Positions 47,026 to 56,688 of a DNA stretch of 64,000 bases are shown here, piece by piece. Each line of letters starts with the position of its first letter. Position 1 is the first letter of the stretch. The stretch covers positions 36,015 through 100,014 of the forward strand of contig VGMT01000007.1 in the NCBI GenBank assembly GCA_016866335.1, read 5' to 3'. The position numbers and the translations under genes were made by a program. The notes beneath the pieces are model-generated. The model searched no databases. It was not told the DNA's origin and saw only the letters and a program-made list of their open reading frames with translations. Source of the stretch: Bacteroidota bacterium (lineage in GTDB: Bacteria > Bacteroidota > Bacteroidia > CAIKAF01).

Positions 47026-47703
47026 ATGCCCGATAGGAAGGAGAACCTAATTTTAATCGCTGAAAACCTAAAACGGGGTTTTGGTTCCCTTCAAGTGTTG
47101 AAAGGAGTAAATTTAGAGGTTAAGTCTGGCGAAGTGATTTCAATATCTGGAAGGTCCGGGGCAGGAAAAAGTACCTTGTTGCATATTTTAGGAACCTTAG
47201 ACCGGGCAGATTCGGGTAGATTATGGATTGATGGGAAAGAAATCACCCAGTTGAACGATGGCCACATGAGTCGATTTCGCAATCAGAGGCTGGGATTTGT
47301 ATTTCAATTCCATCATTTATTGCCTGAATTTACCGCTTTGGAGAACATAGGCATTCCTCTTATGATTGCTGGTAAATCTACGGCCGAGGTTGAATCAAGG
47401 GGGATGGAATTATTAAAGTTATTGGACCTAAAACACCGTGCACACCATAAACCCGATACATTGTCGGGTGGTGAACAGCAGCGCGTGGCCGTTGCTCGGG
47501 CTTTAGCGAATGCTCCTGCCGTTATTTTTGCAGATGAACCAAGTGGTAACCTTGATGCTCAAACCGCCGCCCAATTGCATTCTTTGTTTTTTGACCTTCG
47601 TGACAAATTGGGTCAAACATTTATTTTGGTAACTCATAATTCAGAGTTGGCAGAAATGGCAGACAGAAACCTGGTGATGGCCGATGGCCAAATTGTACCT
47701 TAA
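47026..47703 (+). CDS. ABC transporter ATP-binding protein, LolD-like
   Basis: 225 aa. Walker [11 protein letters not shown]-loop [15 protein letters not shown] (typical of the LolD/MacB group), signature [14 protein letters not shown], Walker [14 protein letters not shown]-loop VTHNSE. LolD powers release of outer-membrane lipoproteins by LolCE; FtsE and MacB ATPases share the same motifs. No permease is adjacent in the window, consistent with a separate lolD gene in many Bacteroidota. Start at ATG 47026. Confidence 0.88.
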   Translation: MPDRKENLILIAENLKRGFGSLQVLKGVNLEVKSGEVISISGRSGAGKSTLLHILGTLDRADSGRLWIDGKEITQLNDGHMSRFRNQRLGFVFQFHHLLPEFTALENIGIPLMIAGKSTAEVESRGMELLKLLDLKHRAHHKPDTLSGGEQQRVAVARALANAPAVIFADEPSGNLDAQTAAQLHSLFFDLRDKLGQTFILVTHNSELAEMADRNLVMADGQIVP

Positions 47704-47719
47704 GAGTGGGCTAAGAGGC

Positions 47720-48040
47720 CTATGGATTTTCAGTTTCTTTTTTTTTAATCCCTAAGAGCCTTTTAACCATTCGCTTCTCAAACTCCCAGAAAAATCGAAA
47801 TTGGCCCAAAAGGGCACCGTAGAATAAAAGGATGGCCTGGTAAAGAGGTAAGATTCCGATGAAGTATAGAATGTACCAGCCCAATTTCTCAGGACGTTCT
47901 AGCCCAATGAACGTCAGTAGCGGTTTTCGAATAAACATAATAGTAAATCCAGTGCAGGCAAAAACCAGCAACACAATCCAAACCTGGCCGATGCTTTTTA
48001 AATTCCATTTGGATTTTAAATGCTTAATAGGATTTGTCAT
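47720..48040 (-). CDS. DUF6787-type small membrane protein
   Basis: 106 aa with two hydrophobic helices (about 19-40 and 55-78) and a basic C-terminal tail. LKSKWNLKSIGQVWIVLLVF and ILLFYGALLGQFRFFWEFEK match my memory of DUF6787 proteins of Bacteroidota, all of unknown function. Starts 3 bp after the stop of the beta-propeller gene, probably in one operon. Convergent with lolD. Confidence 0.65.
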   Translation of the reverse strand: MTNPIKHLKSKWNLKSIGQVWIVLLVFACTGFTIMFIRKPLLTFIGLERPEKLGWYILYFIGILPLYQAILLFYGALLGQFRFFWEFEKRMVKRLLGIKKKETENP

Positions 48041-48043
48041 ACG

Positions 48044-49105
48044 TTAATCTATCCAATCGGCTATAAATAAATTCGTAGACCTGCTGCCACCGTTGTTCCG
48101 GTTTGAACTAAAAACCAGTTTTTTGCCATCAAAAGAAAACATAGGGAAGGCATCAAAAATAGGGTCGAAGGTTATCTGTTCTAATTCAGTTCCATCAAGG
48201 TTAACCATGTAAAGGTTGAATTGATACCCTCGTTTTGAAGCATGGTTTGAGCTAAAAAGGATTTTTTTGCCTGAGGGATGAAAGAAAGGGGCCCAATTTG
48301 CTTTTCCTAGCTTTGTAACTTGCCGAAGATCGGTTCCGTCTGCCTTACAGATGTAAATTTCCATATCGCTCGGCGCCACTAACCCTTGTTTAAATAATCC
48401 GGTATATTTTTCAATTTCTTCGGTCGATTTTGGCCTACTTGCCCTGAAAACAAGGTGTTTACCATCGGGCGAAAAAAAAGCGCCCCCGTCGTATCCCAAG
48501 CCTCGTGTTATTTGTTTTAAATTTTCCCCATTGATATCCATTGTCCAAAGTTCTAGGTCGCCGCTTCGATCTGAAGTGAATACGATTTTGTCTCCTTTTG
48601 GAGAAACGGTCGCTTCGGCATCATAACCTTCCCGGTCGGTAAGCCGCTTTGATGTGCCTGTTCTAAGGTTTTTAAGGTAAAGGTCAAAACTTGGGTAAAT
48701 CGGCCAATAATAGGCACCCGAGGTTCGTTCGGGTTCTGCCGGGCAATCCATCGAGCTGGCATGGGTTGAGGCATAAATAACAACGCTGTCGCCCTTCAGA
48801 AAATAAGAACAGGTGGTTCGTCCTTCGCCCGAGGAAACCCGAATCGGGGGATCGCTAAGCATGGTTTTGCCGCTTACGGTCCAAACATAGATTTGGTCGC
48901 ACGGGATTCCATTTTCTTTGTCTGTTCTTTGAAAAACAAGCTTGTCGTTTTTAAAACTCCAATATGCTTCGGCATTCTCGCCCCCAAAGGTCAACTGCCG
49001 AACATTTTTTAAATGCCTTTCTTGTGGAAAGCGAAGGCTGTCGGTGCTTTGGCCCATTAACTTAAAGGAAAGAATGAAAAACAAGGAGAGGAAATGCATT
49101 TTCAT
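48044..49105 (-). CDS. TolB-like WD40/PD40 beta-propeller protein
   Basis: 353 aa; signal peptide to about SFKLMGQ. Repeated blades of the PD40 type: DAEATVSPKGDKIVFTSDRS, DGGAFFSPDGKHLVFRASRP, WAPFFHPSGKKILFSSNHAS and DAFPMFSFDGKKLVFSSNRN. A periplasmic or secreted propeller, related to TolB and peptidase-associated propellers; function unknown. TATCTTTG on the minus strand (49110-49117) is right before the ATG. A palindrome lies further upstream at 49168. Confidence 0.85.
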   Translation of the reverse strand: MKMHFLSLFFILSFKLMGQSTDSLRFPQERHLKNVRQLTFGGENAEAYWSFKNDKLVFQRTDKENGIPCDQIYVWTVSGKTMLSDPPIRVSSGEGRTTCSYFLKGDSVVIYASTHASSMDCPAEPERTSGAYYWPIYPSFDLYLKNLRTGTSKRLTDREGYDAEATVSPKGDKIVFTSDRSGDLELWTMDINGENLKQITRGLGYDGGAFFSPDGKHLVFRASRPKSTEEIEKYTGLFKQGLVAPSDMEIYICKADGTDLRQVTKLGKANWAPFFHPSGKKILFSSNHASKRGYQFNLYMVNLDGTELEQITFDPIFDAFPMFSFDGKKLVFSSNRNNGGSRSTNLFIADWID

Positions 49106-49109
49106 GCCT

Positions 49110-49117
49110 CAAAGATA
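49110..49117 (-). promoter_or_regulatory. TAnnTTTG promoter of the beta-propeller gene
   Basis: Minus strand TATCTTTG, 4 bp before the ATG at 49105, implying almost no leader; a second in-frame ATG lies at 49099. Confidence 0.5.
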
Positions 49118-49167
49118 GGTCAGTCCATTGGGCTTCATTCCGATGAAACGTTGAAATACCTACCAAA

Positions 49168-49185
49168 ATACCTAACAATAGGTAT
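49168..49185. promoter_or_regulatory. ATACCTA palindrome with extra half-site
   Basis: ATACCTA-ACAA-TAGGTAT is a perfect 7-4-7 inverted repeat. A third ATACCTA half-site lies 12-13 bp to the left (from 49156). It stands 50-60 bp upstream of the beta-propeller promoter and may be an operator. No binding protein can be named. Confidence 0.35.
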
Positions 49186-49270
49186 GCAAAAACCCTTGTA
49201 ATTGGGTTGCTCCAACTTATTGCAATCCGGGTTGGATGAGATGCAACTGGAATAAGCCGCGTGGAGATTC

Positions 49271-49672
49271 TTAACCAATCAAAATTCCTTTCCGACCAAG
49301 AATTGGGAGTTCACGTTCAAATCCCAATTCAACGGTTCCGGGCAAGACCATAAATTTTTTATCGTACACCTGCTCTTCGATGAAATAACTTATCCAATAT
49401 TCGTTGGTAAGGCTAAATGCTTCGGCCGTAATAGGTTCAATTCTTTGATAACCCTGGGCGTCGATGCTGTCGTAAAAATGCCGAAGTGTGGAGGTTTTCA
49501 CCTTTTCACCTTGCACATCTCCATAGCCTAGACTCACAACCATGGCATTTTTTAACTCTTGATTGTTTTCGTTTATAAGGTATGCGGTATATGGAGTTTC
49601 AGGAAAGTCGGGTTCAAAAACCAAAGCCAAAAAGACCCCGGAAACTTGAGGGTATGGGATGTCTGCTTTCAT
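49271..49672 (-). CDS. Conserved hypothetical protein coupled to nadE
   Basis: 133 aa, soluble, no signal peptide. Reads like a single beta-rich domain (AYLINENNQELKNAMVVSLG, TSTLRHFYDSIDAQGYQRIE, NEYWISYFIEEQVYDKKFMV). I recall similar small proteins in Bacteroidota, some misannotated as phenylalanyl-tRNA synthetase fragments, but no function. The ATG overlaps the nadE stop (ATGA), so it is translated after NadE. Confidence 0.65.
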   Translation of the reverse strand: MKADIPYPQVSGVFLALVFEPDFPETPYTAYLINENNQELKNAMVVSLGYGDVQGEKVKTSTLRHFYDSIDAQGYQRIEPITAEAFSLTNEYWISYFIEEQVYDKKFMVLPGTVELGFERELPILGRKGILIG

Positions 49673-51306
49673 TCGAAATCAGGAAATTTAAAGGTTAGGG
49701 GCATTCTTCTTCCACTACCAAAAGCCCGGGGACTTACCCTAAGGACGGGTGCCATTTGAAAGCGTTTAAATTCAGACCGATGAACCAGATTTAGGCTTTG
49801 ATGCACCAGCTCTTTTTCAAAGCCAAGTTCAATAATTTGGTTGGCTCCCAGCCCCTCAACGATGCCTTTTTTCAGAATGGCGTCCAGAACTTCATAATCT
49901 GGCAGGCTATCGCTGTCTTTTTGGTTTGGCCTTAGTTCAGCCGAGGGCGCTTTTGTCAAAATGGATTCAGGAATTCGAATTTCGTTTCTGTTTATCCAGT
50001 GGGATAGGGCATATACTTCGGTTTTCCAAAGGTCACCCAACACACTCAAGGCTCCGCACATATCTCCATAAAGGGTTCCATAACCAACGGCAGCCTCACT
50101 TTTATTGGTGGTGTTAAGCAGTATCCAATTGTGGCGGTTGCTCAAAGCCATGAGCAAAACACCCCTTATTCTGCTTTGAATGTTCTCTTCTGTAAGGTCA
50201 GCGGGCCTTCCCAGCAAATGCTGCCCAAGGCTGATTTCAACCGAGTCGACCGATTTTTGAATGGGCAGGGTTTCAAGCTGAATTCCTAGGTTTTTTCCTA
50301 GTTCCTCGGCATCGCTGATGGAATGGGATGAGGAATATTTTGAGGGAAGTAAAATACCATGTACCCTTTTAGGGCCTAGGGCGTCAGCAGCGAGGCAGGC
50401 AACCAAGGCAGAGTCGATACCCCCACTCAGGCCTAAAACCGCATCTTTGAACCCATTTTTTTGAAAGAAATCTGAAATTCCAAGGCAAAGGGATTGGTAT
50501 AAAACCTCCATTTCATTGTATCGGTTTTCCAATGGGGGTTCCGATACGGCATTGCTGTTCCATATTCTAAGCTCTTCTTTGCAGGCCTGCAACTGTAGAA
50601 CAACCTGTCCAAGTCCATTCATAACAAAGGATTGCCCATCAAAAAGCAGACTTGTATGGGCACCAACCTGATTCACGTATACGAAAGGCTTTCCGAAGCG
50701 AACCGCATGAAAGCGAGCCATTTCTTCCCGCTTTTTATGTTGACCTTGGTGGTAGGGCGAGGCGGTAATGTTCAGAATCAAATCAAATCCTACCTCTCGC
50801 ATTTCGCCCAAAACATCCCTGTGGTACCTTGGTTTTTCGGGTTCAATGTTCCAGGTATCCTCGCAAATGACCACAGCCAACGATGAGCCTTTCCAAAAAA
50901 TAGGTTGTCGTTTAGGGCCAGATTCAAAATGCCTATCCTCATCAAAAACATCGTAGTTGGGCAAAAGGCTTTTATGGATAAGGTTCATTATTTTTCCCTC
51001 GGCCAGAAACCAAACGGAGTTAAACCAAGGTTTTCCAGGCCCTTCGTTTAGGCTGGGGGCTCCCACCAAAACCGCAAAATCATCATCGGTTTCTAAGGCA
51101 AGCTCAATCATTGCCCATTGAATTTCATTGAACATTCCGGTGTAGTTCAGCAAATCTTCGGGAGGGTAGCCCGTTAAACTAAGTTCAGGAAATACAAGCA
51201 AATCAACCTTCTCGGCTTTGGATTGCCTTAAAATTCCTAGCATTTTTTGGCAATTTCCTGAAATATTCCCTATTAAGGGATTAAATTGAGCTAGTCCAAT
51301 TTTCAT
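49669..51306 (-). CDS. nadE: Glutamine-dependent NAD+ synthetase
   Basis: 545 aa from ATG 51306 (MKIGLAQFNPLIGNISGN). N-terminal nitrilase-like glutaminase with VFPELSLTGYPPEDLL (Glu), KSLLPNYDVFDEDRHF (Lys) and VVICEDTWN (Cys). C-terminal ammonia-dependent synthetase with the PP-loop LGLSGGIDSALVACLAADAL. Final step of NAD synthesis. A TATCTTTG promoter at 51311-51318 is 4 bp before this start, which excludes the long frame to 51483. Confidence 0.95.
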   Translation of the reverse strand: MKIGLAQFNPLIGNISGNCQKMLGILRQSKAEKVDLLVFPELSLTGYPPEDLLNYTGMFNEIQWAMIELALETDDDFAVLVGAPSLNEGPGKPWFNSVWFLAEGKIMNLIHKSLLPNYDVFDEDRHFESGPKRQPIFWKGSSLAVVICEDTWNIEPEKPRYHRDVLGEMREVGFDLILNITASPYHQGQHKKREEMARFHAVRFGKPFVYVNQVGAHTSLLFDGQSFVMNGLGQVVLQLQACKEELRIWNSNAVSEPPLENRYNEMEVLYQSLCLGISDFFQKNGFKDAVLGLSGGIDSALVACLAADALGPKRVHGILLPSKYSSSHSISDAEELGKNLGIQLETLPIQKSVDSVEISLGQHLLGRPADLTEENIQSRIRGVLLMALSNRHNWILLNTTNKSEAAVGYGTLYGDMCGALSVLGDLWKTEVYALSHWINRNEIRIPESILTKAPSAELRPNQKDSDSLPDYEVLDAILKKGIVEGLGANQIIELGFEKELVHQSLNLVHRSEFKRFQMAPVLRVSPRAFGSGRRMPLTFKFPDFE

Positions 51307-51310
51307 AGGG

Positions 51311-51318
51311 CAAAGATA
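51311..51318 (-). promoter_or_regulatory. TAnnTTTG promoter of nadE, near-leaderless
   Basis: Minus strand TATCTTTG, 4 bp before ATG 51306. Confidence 0.55.
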
Positions 51319-51515
51319 GGGGCTAGGTTGGTAGAATAAGGGGCAGATTTTAAAATTGCATAGAACCCTTTCTCGTTTAATTTTGACATGCCATGCCGAA
51401 CCAGCAAAATTTGATTTTGATTTGAACCAGATGCCGGTGTTAAAAAAGGGTTTCAGCTTATGGAAGACAAAAGGAGTTGACAAATAAAATTCATTTAACT
51501 TTCCCCCTTAATTTT

Positions 51516-51544
51516 TTGGTTTATCGAAAATGTTCGTAATATTG
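51516..51544 (+). promoter_or_regulatory. Promoter and leader of rho
   Basis: TTG (51516-51518), 18-nt spacer, TAATATTG (51537-51544). It lies in the 333-bp nadE-rho gap. The expected leader of about 90 nt contains the small hairpin ATCAGC-TTT-GCTGAT. The remainder of the gap (51319-51515) shows nothing recognisable. Confidence 0.55.
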
Positions 51545-51639
51545 CGGCTCGTTCCTGACTTTTTCCCGCCTTTCGTGCGTGATCAGCTTTGCTGATGGCT
51601 TTGGTTTATGGGGATTTCGGGCTCACTTCAAAATTAAGT

Positions 51640-53310
51640 ATGAATCAAATTGAGGACCTAAAGCGTAGGCTGTTGCCTGACCTGAAAGAAATTGCACGGG
51701 TTTTAGAAATCCAACGGTATCAGTATATGCGTAAAGACGAGCTGATTGATGCCATAATGGCCATCAAGAAGGAAAGTGAAGCGGAAGCCAAAATAACTTC
51801 GGGTTCGCCCAAAGAAGAAACGGGGGCTGCAATCCATTCGGACAGCGGCACTGAGGCGGGCGAAGCCCCCAAAAGAAAGCGTTTAAGATTAGCCAGTGAA
51901 CTTCCTGCCAATCCTGATTTGTTTGACCAAAACAGCCAGCAAGCCAGGGAAATTGAAAAGAATCCGCTTCCAACTGAGGCACCCGAGGTTCGTGCCGATT
52001 CAAATTCAGAACGGTTTAGTACAGGAGCCCGTGGATTTCGGCATCCAGGACGTGAGCGAGAAGGGGGACCTAGGCCCATGGATTTGCCTCGGAATCCCGC
52101 TCATCCTCAGCCTTCAGAAAACAGACCACCCCGGGAATTTGCACCCAGGGAACCTATGCCAGCCAAAAGGTACGATGTGTACACATTTGAAACCTTTGTA
52201 GATGTTGAAGGGGTTTTAGATATTATGCCTGAAGGTTTTGGTTTTTTAAGGAGCAGCGATTACAATTATTTGGCTTCGCCCGATGATGTTTATGTATCTC
52301 AATCGCAAATCAAATTGTTTGGTTTGAGAACGGGTGATACAGTTAACGGGACGATTCGCCCACCCAAGGAAGGGGAGAAGTTTTACCCTTTGATAAAGGT
52401 CAAAGAAATTAATGGCCAAGATCCTGCCGTGGTTCGCGACAGGGTTCCCTTTGATTTTTTGACTCCACTTTTTCCGTTTGAGAAAATCCAGGTTTCCAAG
52501 CAAGGAAGCAAAACCAACAGCATGTCTACCCGGATACTAGATATGTTTAGTCCTATTGGCAAAGGGCAACGCGGCCTGATTGTAGCCCAGCCAAAAACCG
52601 GCAAAACCGTTTTACTTAAAGAGGTGGCCAATGCCATCGCCGAAAATCACCCCGAAATTTACCTTATCATCTTGTTGATTGATGAGCGCCCGGAAGAGGT
52701 AACCGATATGGCTCGAAGCGTAAAGGCAGAGGTGATTGCCAGTACTTTCGATGAGCCGGCCGAAAGACATGTTAAAATTGCAACCCTGGTTTTAGAAAAG
52801 GCCAAGAGAATGGTAGAATGTGGGCACGATGTGGTTATTCTATTGGATTCCATTACCCGACTTGCCCGCGCTCACAATACCTGTGCACCGGCCTCAGGAA
52901 AAGTTCTTTCAGGCGGCGTTGATTCCAATGCCCTTCAAAAACCTAAACGGTTTTTTGGGGCTGCCAGGAAAATTGAAAACGGAGGTTCATTAACGATTCT
53001 TGCCACTGCCTTGATTGATACGGGGTCTAAAATGGATGAGGTGATTTTTGAAGAATTTAAAGGTACTGGCAACATGGAATTGCAGTTGGATCGAAAACTT
53101 GCCAACAAACGCATTTATCCGGCCATCGATATCAATGGTTCCAGCACGCGACGCGATGATTTGCTGGTAAGCAAAGAAATGCTGAATCGCCTGTATGTAC
53201 TTAGGAATCATTTGAGCGACATGAACACCATAGAAGCCATGGAATTCTTAACCGACAGGCTTAAATTTACCCAAACCAACGAAGAGTTTTTAATAAGCAT
53301 GAACGGGTAA
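51640..53310 (+). CDS. rho: Transcription termination factor Rho
   Basis: About 556 aa from ATG 51640 ([20 protein letters not shown]). An N-terminal SAP-like helical domain is followed by a polar low-complexity insert (about 45-185; [20 protein letters not shown]), the RNA-binding cold-shock domain ([20 protein letters not shown]), Walker A QPKTGKT and [13 protein letters not shown], and the Q- and R-loop region. The insert, absent from E. coli Rho, is common in Bacteroidota. It may be regulated by its leader. Confidence 0.96.
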   Translation: MNQIEDLKRRLLPDLKEIARVLEIQRYQYMRKDELIDAIMAIKKESEAEAKITSGSPKEETGAAIHSDSGTEAGEAPKRKRLRLASELPANPDLFDQNSQQAREIEKNPLPTEAPEVRADSNSERFSTGARGFRHPGREREGGPRPMDLPRNPAHPQPSENRPPREFAPREPMPAKRYDVYTFETFVDVEGVLDIMPEGFGFLRSSDYNYLASPDDVYVSQSQIKLFGLRTGDTVNGTIRPPKEGEKFYPLIKVKEINGQDPAVVRDRVPFDFLTPLFPFEKIQVSKQGSKTNSMSTRILDMFSPIGKGQRGLIVAQPKTGKTVLLKEVANAIAENHPEIYLIILLIDERPEEVTDMARSVKAEVIASTFDEPAERHVKIATLVLEKAKRMVECGHDVVILLDSITRLARAHNTCAPASGKVLSGGVDSNALQKPKRFFGAARKIENGGSLTILATALIDTGSKMDEVIFEEFKGTGNMELQLDRKLANKRIYPAIDINGSSTRRDDLLVSKEMLNRLYVLRNHLSDMNTIEAMEFLTDRLKFTQTNEEFLISMNG

Positions 53311-53314
53311 GGCC

Positions 53315-53824
53315 ATGAGACCCCTCTACGGCGCTCTAATTTTGAATTTGGCCTACCTTGGATTTAGGTGGATGTCTATGTTCTTTAATTGGTTTGGGCC
53401 GGGAGACTTTTTGTGGAAAATGCCTGTTTTCCCCCTTTTAATTGTGTTGCCTGTGCTTCAATTTTTTGTTGTACAGCATTTTATGCGCCGACTTGAAATG
53501 GGAGAACTTAATCAGACATCGTTTTTTTCAGCCTACAAGGAGGCTGCTAAAATGGGATTGATTTCTGCCGTTTTTGTTTCTGCCTCCATTTGGTTGTATT
53601 ATTCGTTCCTTGATAAAACCTATCTGCCAACCTCCATCGCCTATGCCATTAATGAGGCCGCTTCAGGTGGTTTAGCCCCTGATCAGTTAAAGGGGTACAG
53701 CCAAACCATTTCCACGTTTAATCAACCCAATCTTCGGTCTGTTTTTACCCTGTCGGGTTTGACCGTTTTTGGAATGCTAAGCGCTTGGCCAGCGGCTTTT
53801 TTTGCCGTAAAACTGCGGGCTTAA
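53315..53824 (+). CDS. DUF4199-like membrane protein
   Basis: 169 aa with four predicted helices (about 5-22, 28-50, 75-95, 138-165). The layout (FFSAYKEAAKMGLISAVFVS, then a helix and a loop ending AINEA, then a final helix) resembles DUF4199 proteins of Bacteroidota, of unknown function. It starts 4 bp after rho and probably shares its transcript. Confidence 0.55.
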   Translation: MRPLYGALILNLAYLGFRWMSMFFNWFGPGDFLWKMPVFPLLIVLPVLQFFVVQHFMRRLEMGELNQTSFFSAYKEAAKMGLISAVFVSASIWLYYSFLDKTYLPTSIAYAINEAASGGLAPDQLKGYSQTISTFNQPNLRSVFTLSGLTVFGMLSAWPAAFFAVKLRA

Positions 53825-53890
53825 TCCGGCGATCCTCAAAAATCGAAACCCGACCGCCTTCGCGATTTTGTGCATGTTAAACGAAATCAT

Positions 53891-53898
53891 TACATTTG
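53891..53898 (+). promoter_or_regulatory. TAnnTTTG promoter of the yceD operon
   Basis: TACATTTG, 19 bp before ATG 53918; excludes the in-frame start at 53870. Confidence 0.55.
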
Positions 53899-53917
53899 CA
53901 ACCATTTTTTAATTCCA

Positions 53918-54457
53918 ATGAGAGCCCGTTCTGAGTACATCGTTGAATTTTCAGGATTAAAAAATGGCTCTCATTTCTATGAATGGAGATTGGGAGACGC
54001 GTTCTTTGATGGTTTTAACCGCGATGGATTTCAAAATTCCCATTTGCTTGTAAAGGCAAAAATGGACAAAGATGAAACCATGTTGGTCTTTCATCTGAAC
54101 TTAGATGGTACGCTTCAGTTTGACTGCGACCGTTGTTTGACCCCGTTTAACTTTAGGTTGCAGGGAACAAAAGCATTGGTTTTTAAATTGAATGGCACCG
54201 AAAGTCAAGAAGAAGACGAAGATTTGTTTGTGCTCGAGGCCTCCGAATTTCAATTGGACTTGGCCCCACATTTGAATGACTTGGTTCAGGTGTTGCTTCC
54301 TATGAAGCGCCTGTGTCAAATGAATGAAGGGCAGCCTAAAGAATGCGACAAAGAAATGCTTGACCAACTTAAAACCTATTCTGCTTCTCAGGATGAGTCC
54401 CCAACAATGGATCCTCGCTGGGAAGCTTTAAGGCAGCTAAAATCTGACGATAATTGA
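53918..54457 (+). CDS. YceD/DUF177 protein
   Basis: 179 aa from ATG 53918 (MRARSEYIVEFSGLKNGSHF). DUF177 hallmarks: GTLQFDCDRCLTPFNFRLQG near the middle and DLAPHLNDLVQVLLPMKRLC in the second half. YceD proteins are universally next to rpmF and have been linked to large-subunit and 23S rRNA maturation. Here it is followed 15 bp later by rpmF. The -C-x-x-C- pair (CDRC) is retained. Confidence 0.85.
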   Translation: MRARSEYIVEFSGLKNGSHFYEWRLGDAFFDGFNRDGFQNSHLLVKAKMDKDETMLVFHLNLDGTLQFDCDRCLTPFNFRLQGTKALVFKLNGTESQEEDEDLFVLEASEFQLDLAPHLNDLVQVLLPMKRLCQMNEGQPKECDKEMLDQLKTYSASQDESPTMDPRWEALRQLKSDDN

Positions 54458-54458
54458 T

Positions 54459-54466
54459 TACTTTTG
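54459..54466 (+). promoter_or_regulatory. Internal TAnnTTTG promoter of rpmF
   Basis: TACTTTTG at the yceD stop, 6 bp before the rpmF ATG; it would allow L32 synthesis independent of yceD. Confidence 0.5.
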
Positions 54467-54472
54467 TGAATT

Positions 54473-54664
54473 ATGGCACATCCTAAACGAAAAATTTCCA
54501 AAACCCGTAGGGACAAAAGAAGAACCCACAATAAGGCTTCTGAACCTACGTTGTCAACCTGTTCAACCACAGGGACGGTACACCGCCGTCATCGCGCCTA
54601 TTTGGTAGATGGCAACTTGTTTTACAAAGGCAAATTGGTGGTAGAATCCTCCAAATCAGAATAA
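54473..54664 (+). CDS. rpmF: Ribosomal protein L32, zinc-free form
   Basis: 63 aa. MAHPKRKISKTRRDKRRTHN is the conserved N-terminus. The usual four-Cys zinc ribbon is replaced by LSTCSTTGTVHRRHRAYL with one Cys, as in Flavobacteriales L32. Located between yceD and plsX, the standard order. Confidence 0.96.
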   Translation: MAHPKRKISKTRRDKRRTHNKASEPTLSTCSTTGTVHRRHRAYLVDGNLFYKGKLVVESSKSE

Positions 54665-54689
54665 GTCTTTAGCCGGCCAAGCCAGGTTG

Positions 54690-55640
54690 ATGTTACGCAT
54701 TGGTTTAGATGTTATGGGGGGCGATTTTGCTCCTGATTCTGTGCTGAAAGGTGCCCTGATGGCGCATGCCGAATGGTCTCATTCTTTCAGGCTTGTTCTT
54801 TTTGGCCAATCGTCAATTATTGAACCTTTCTTAACTGCCAATTCTGATTTTGCATCCCATTGCGATGTTGTTTATACAGAACAGGTGATTGATATGGCCG
54901 CAAGCCCTGTTCGCGCCTTGGTTGAAAAACCCGAATCAAGTATTGTTGTAGGGCTTGAAGCCTTGAATGAAGGGAAAATTGATGGTTTTGCCTCGGCTGG
55001 AAATACAGGGGCCATGTTGGCGGGTTCTGTATTGAAATTGGGCAGCAGCCGAGAAGACATTCGTCCGTGTTTGTTGGGATGTTTGCCCCGACCTGAAGGT
55101 TCCGATGGTATTTTGTTGGATGTTGGTGCCATTGCCGACACCAAACCAGAAACCCTACGCGATTTAGCTCTGCTGGGACATGTGTATGCTCAAACTGTTA
55201 TGGGCATCGAAAACCCCAAAATAGGTCTTTTATCGATTGGAGAAGAACCAGAAAAAGGAAATGCCGTTACCGTAGCAGGCCATAAATTGTTGGCCGAAAT
55301 GCCAAACATTCATTTTGTGGGTAATGTCGAAGGCCGTGATATTTTCACGGATAAGGCCGATGTGGTTGTAACAGGTGGATTCACAGGGAATGTCGTTGTT
55401 AAACTTAGCGAAAAATTCTTCGAAATCGCCCAAGACCTTCATTGCGCTGAACTCCCTTTCTTTAAACGGTTGAATTACGAAACCTATGGCGGATCACCCA
55501 TTTTGGGTGTCAATAAGCCCGTTGTGGTAGGCCACGGAATTTCAAGTCCACTGGCCATTCAAAACATGATTTATTTAACTTACGACATCGCCCGCACAGG
55601 GTTGTGCGAACGAATTTTTGCCGCTCTAAAAGATGAGTAA
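54690..55640 (+). CDS. plsX: Phosphate acyltransferase
   Basis: 316 aa from ATG 54690. Makes acyl-phosphate from acyl-ACP to start phospholipid synthesis. [20 protein letters not shown] at the N-terminus; [27 protein letters not shown] and the substrate-binding [17 protein letters not shown] near the end are diagnostic. It overlaps fabH by 8 bp. Confidence 0.96.
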   Translation: MLRIGLDVMGGDFAPDSVLKGALMAHAEWSHSFRLVLFGQSSIIEPFLTANSDFASHCDVVYTEQVIDMAASPVRALVEKPESSIVVGLEALNEGKIDGFASAGNTGAMLAGSVLKLGSSREDIRPCLLGCLPRPEGSDGILLDVGAIADTKPETLRDLALLGHVYAQTVMGIENPKIGLLSIGEEPEKGNAVTVAGHKLLAEMPNIHFVGNVEGRDIFTDKADVVVTGGFTGNVVVKLSEKFFEIAQDLHCAELPFFKRLNYETYGGSPILGVNKPVVVGHGISSPLAIQNMIYLTYDIARTGLCERIFAALKDE

Positions 55641-56634
55641 ATTAAGCGCAGCGATTACAGGAGTTTTTGGATACGTCCCCCCTTACGTGCTTACCAACAA
55701 AGAGCTGGAAAGCATGGTCGATACCAACGAAGAGTGGATTGTTAGCAGAACAGGCATCAAGGAGCGCAGAATTTTAAAGGGTGAAAATCTGGGGACTTCG
55801 TTTATGGGAATTGAAGCCGTTAAAGGGCTTTTAGAAAAAACGGGAACCCGCCCCGAAGAAATCGACATATTGATTTGCGCTACGGTGACTCCAGATATGC
55901 CATTTCCTGCCACCGCCAACATTATAGCCAGTGAAATAGGAGCCAAAAATGCCTTTGGTTACGATATTAATGCCGCCTGTTCAGGGTTTTTGTATGGCTT
56001 GGTTACCGGCGCTAAATTCATTGAATCGGGCTCTCATAAAAAGGTGATTGTTGTAGGGGGCGATAAAATGTCGAGCATTATTGACTATACCGATCGAACC
56101 ACCTGCATTATTTTTGGCGATGGGGCAGGAGCCGTATTATTGGAACCCAATGAAGAGGGTTTTGGGGTGGTTGACAGCATTTTGCTTTCAGACGGGGCCG
56201 GTGCCGAATACCTTCACCAAAAGGCCGGTGGAAGCCGCCGCCCGGCAAGCCATGAAACCGTAGATGCGCGGCAGCATTTTGTGTATCAAGAAGGGCAATC
56301 GGTGTATAAATTTGCGGTTACCAACATGGCCGATGTTTCAGCCCGAATTATGGAACAAAACGGCTTGCAGCCTCAAGATATTGCCTGGTTGGTACCCCAT
56401 CAAGCCAATAAGCGCATTATTGATGCCACGGCCAATCGAATGGGAATAGGTCCCGAAAAGGTTATGCTTAACATCGAAAAATACGGCAATACCACCGCAG
56501 GAACTTTGCCTTTGTGCTTGTGGGATTATGAAAATCAATTGAATTCGGGCGACTTGTTGGTTCTTTCTGCCTTTGGCGGCGGATTTACCTGGGGTGCTGT
56601 GCTGGTTAAGTGGGGAAGCCCCTCAAAAAAATAA
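55633..56634 (+). CDS. fabH: Beta-ketoacyl-ACP synthase III
   Basis: 333 aa. Starts fatty-acid elongation by condensing an acyl-CoA with malonyl-ACP. Catalytic triad: Cys 116 (NAACSGFL), His near 255 (VPHQANKR), Asn near 287 (YGNTTAGT). Length and motifs are complete. Ends the yceD-rpmF-plsX-fabH cluster. Confidence 0.96.
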   Translation: MSKLSAAITGVFGYVPPYVLTNKELESMVDTNEEWIVSRTGIKERRILKGENLGTSFMGIEAVKGLLEKTGTRPEEIDILICATVTPDMPFPATANIIASEIGAKNAFGYDINAACSGFLYGLVTGAKFIESGSHKKVIVVGGDKMSSIIDYTDRTTCIIFGDGAGAVLLEPNEEGFGVVDSILLSDGAGAEYLHQKAGGSRRPASHETVDARQHFVYQEGQSVYKFAVTNMADVSARIMEQNGLQPQDIAWLVPHQANKRIIDATANRMGIGPEKVMLNIEKYGNTTAGTLPLCLWDYENQLNSGDLLVLSAFGGGFTWGAVLVKWGSPSKK

Positions 56635-56688
56635 ACCCTTTTCCTCTTTTTTTGTTCCTTTGAGAACGAAACTTTTAAACCAATTGCC

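Noticed and set aside
49669..51483. Long start of nadE at 51483
   Set aside because: The extra 59 residues have no family counterpart, and a TATCTTTG promoter lies just before ATG 51306.
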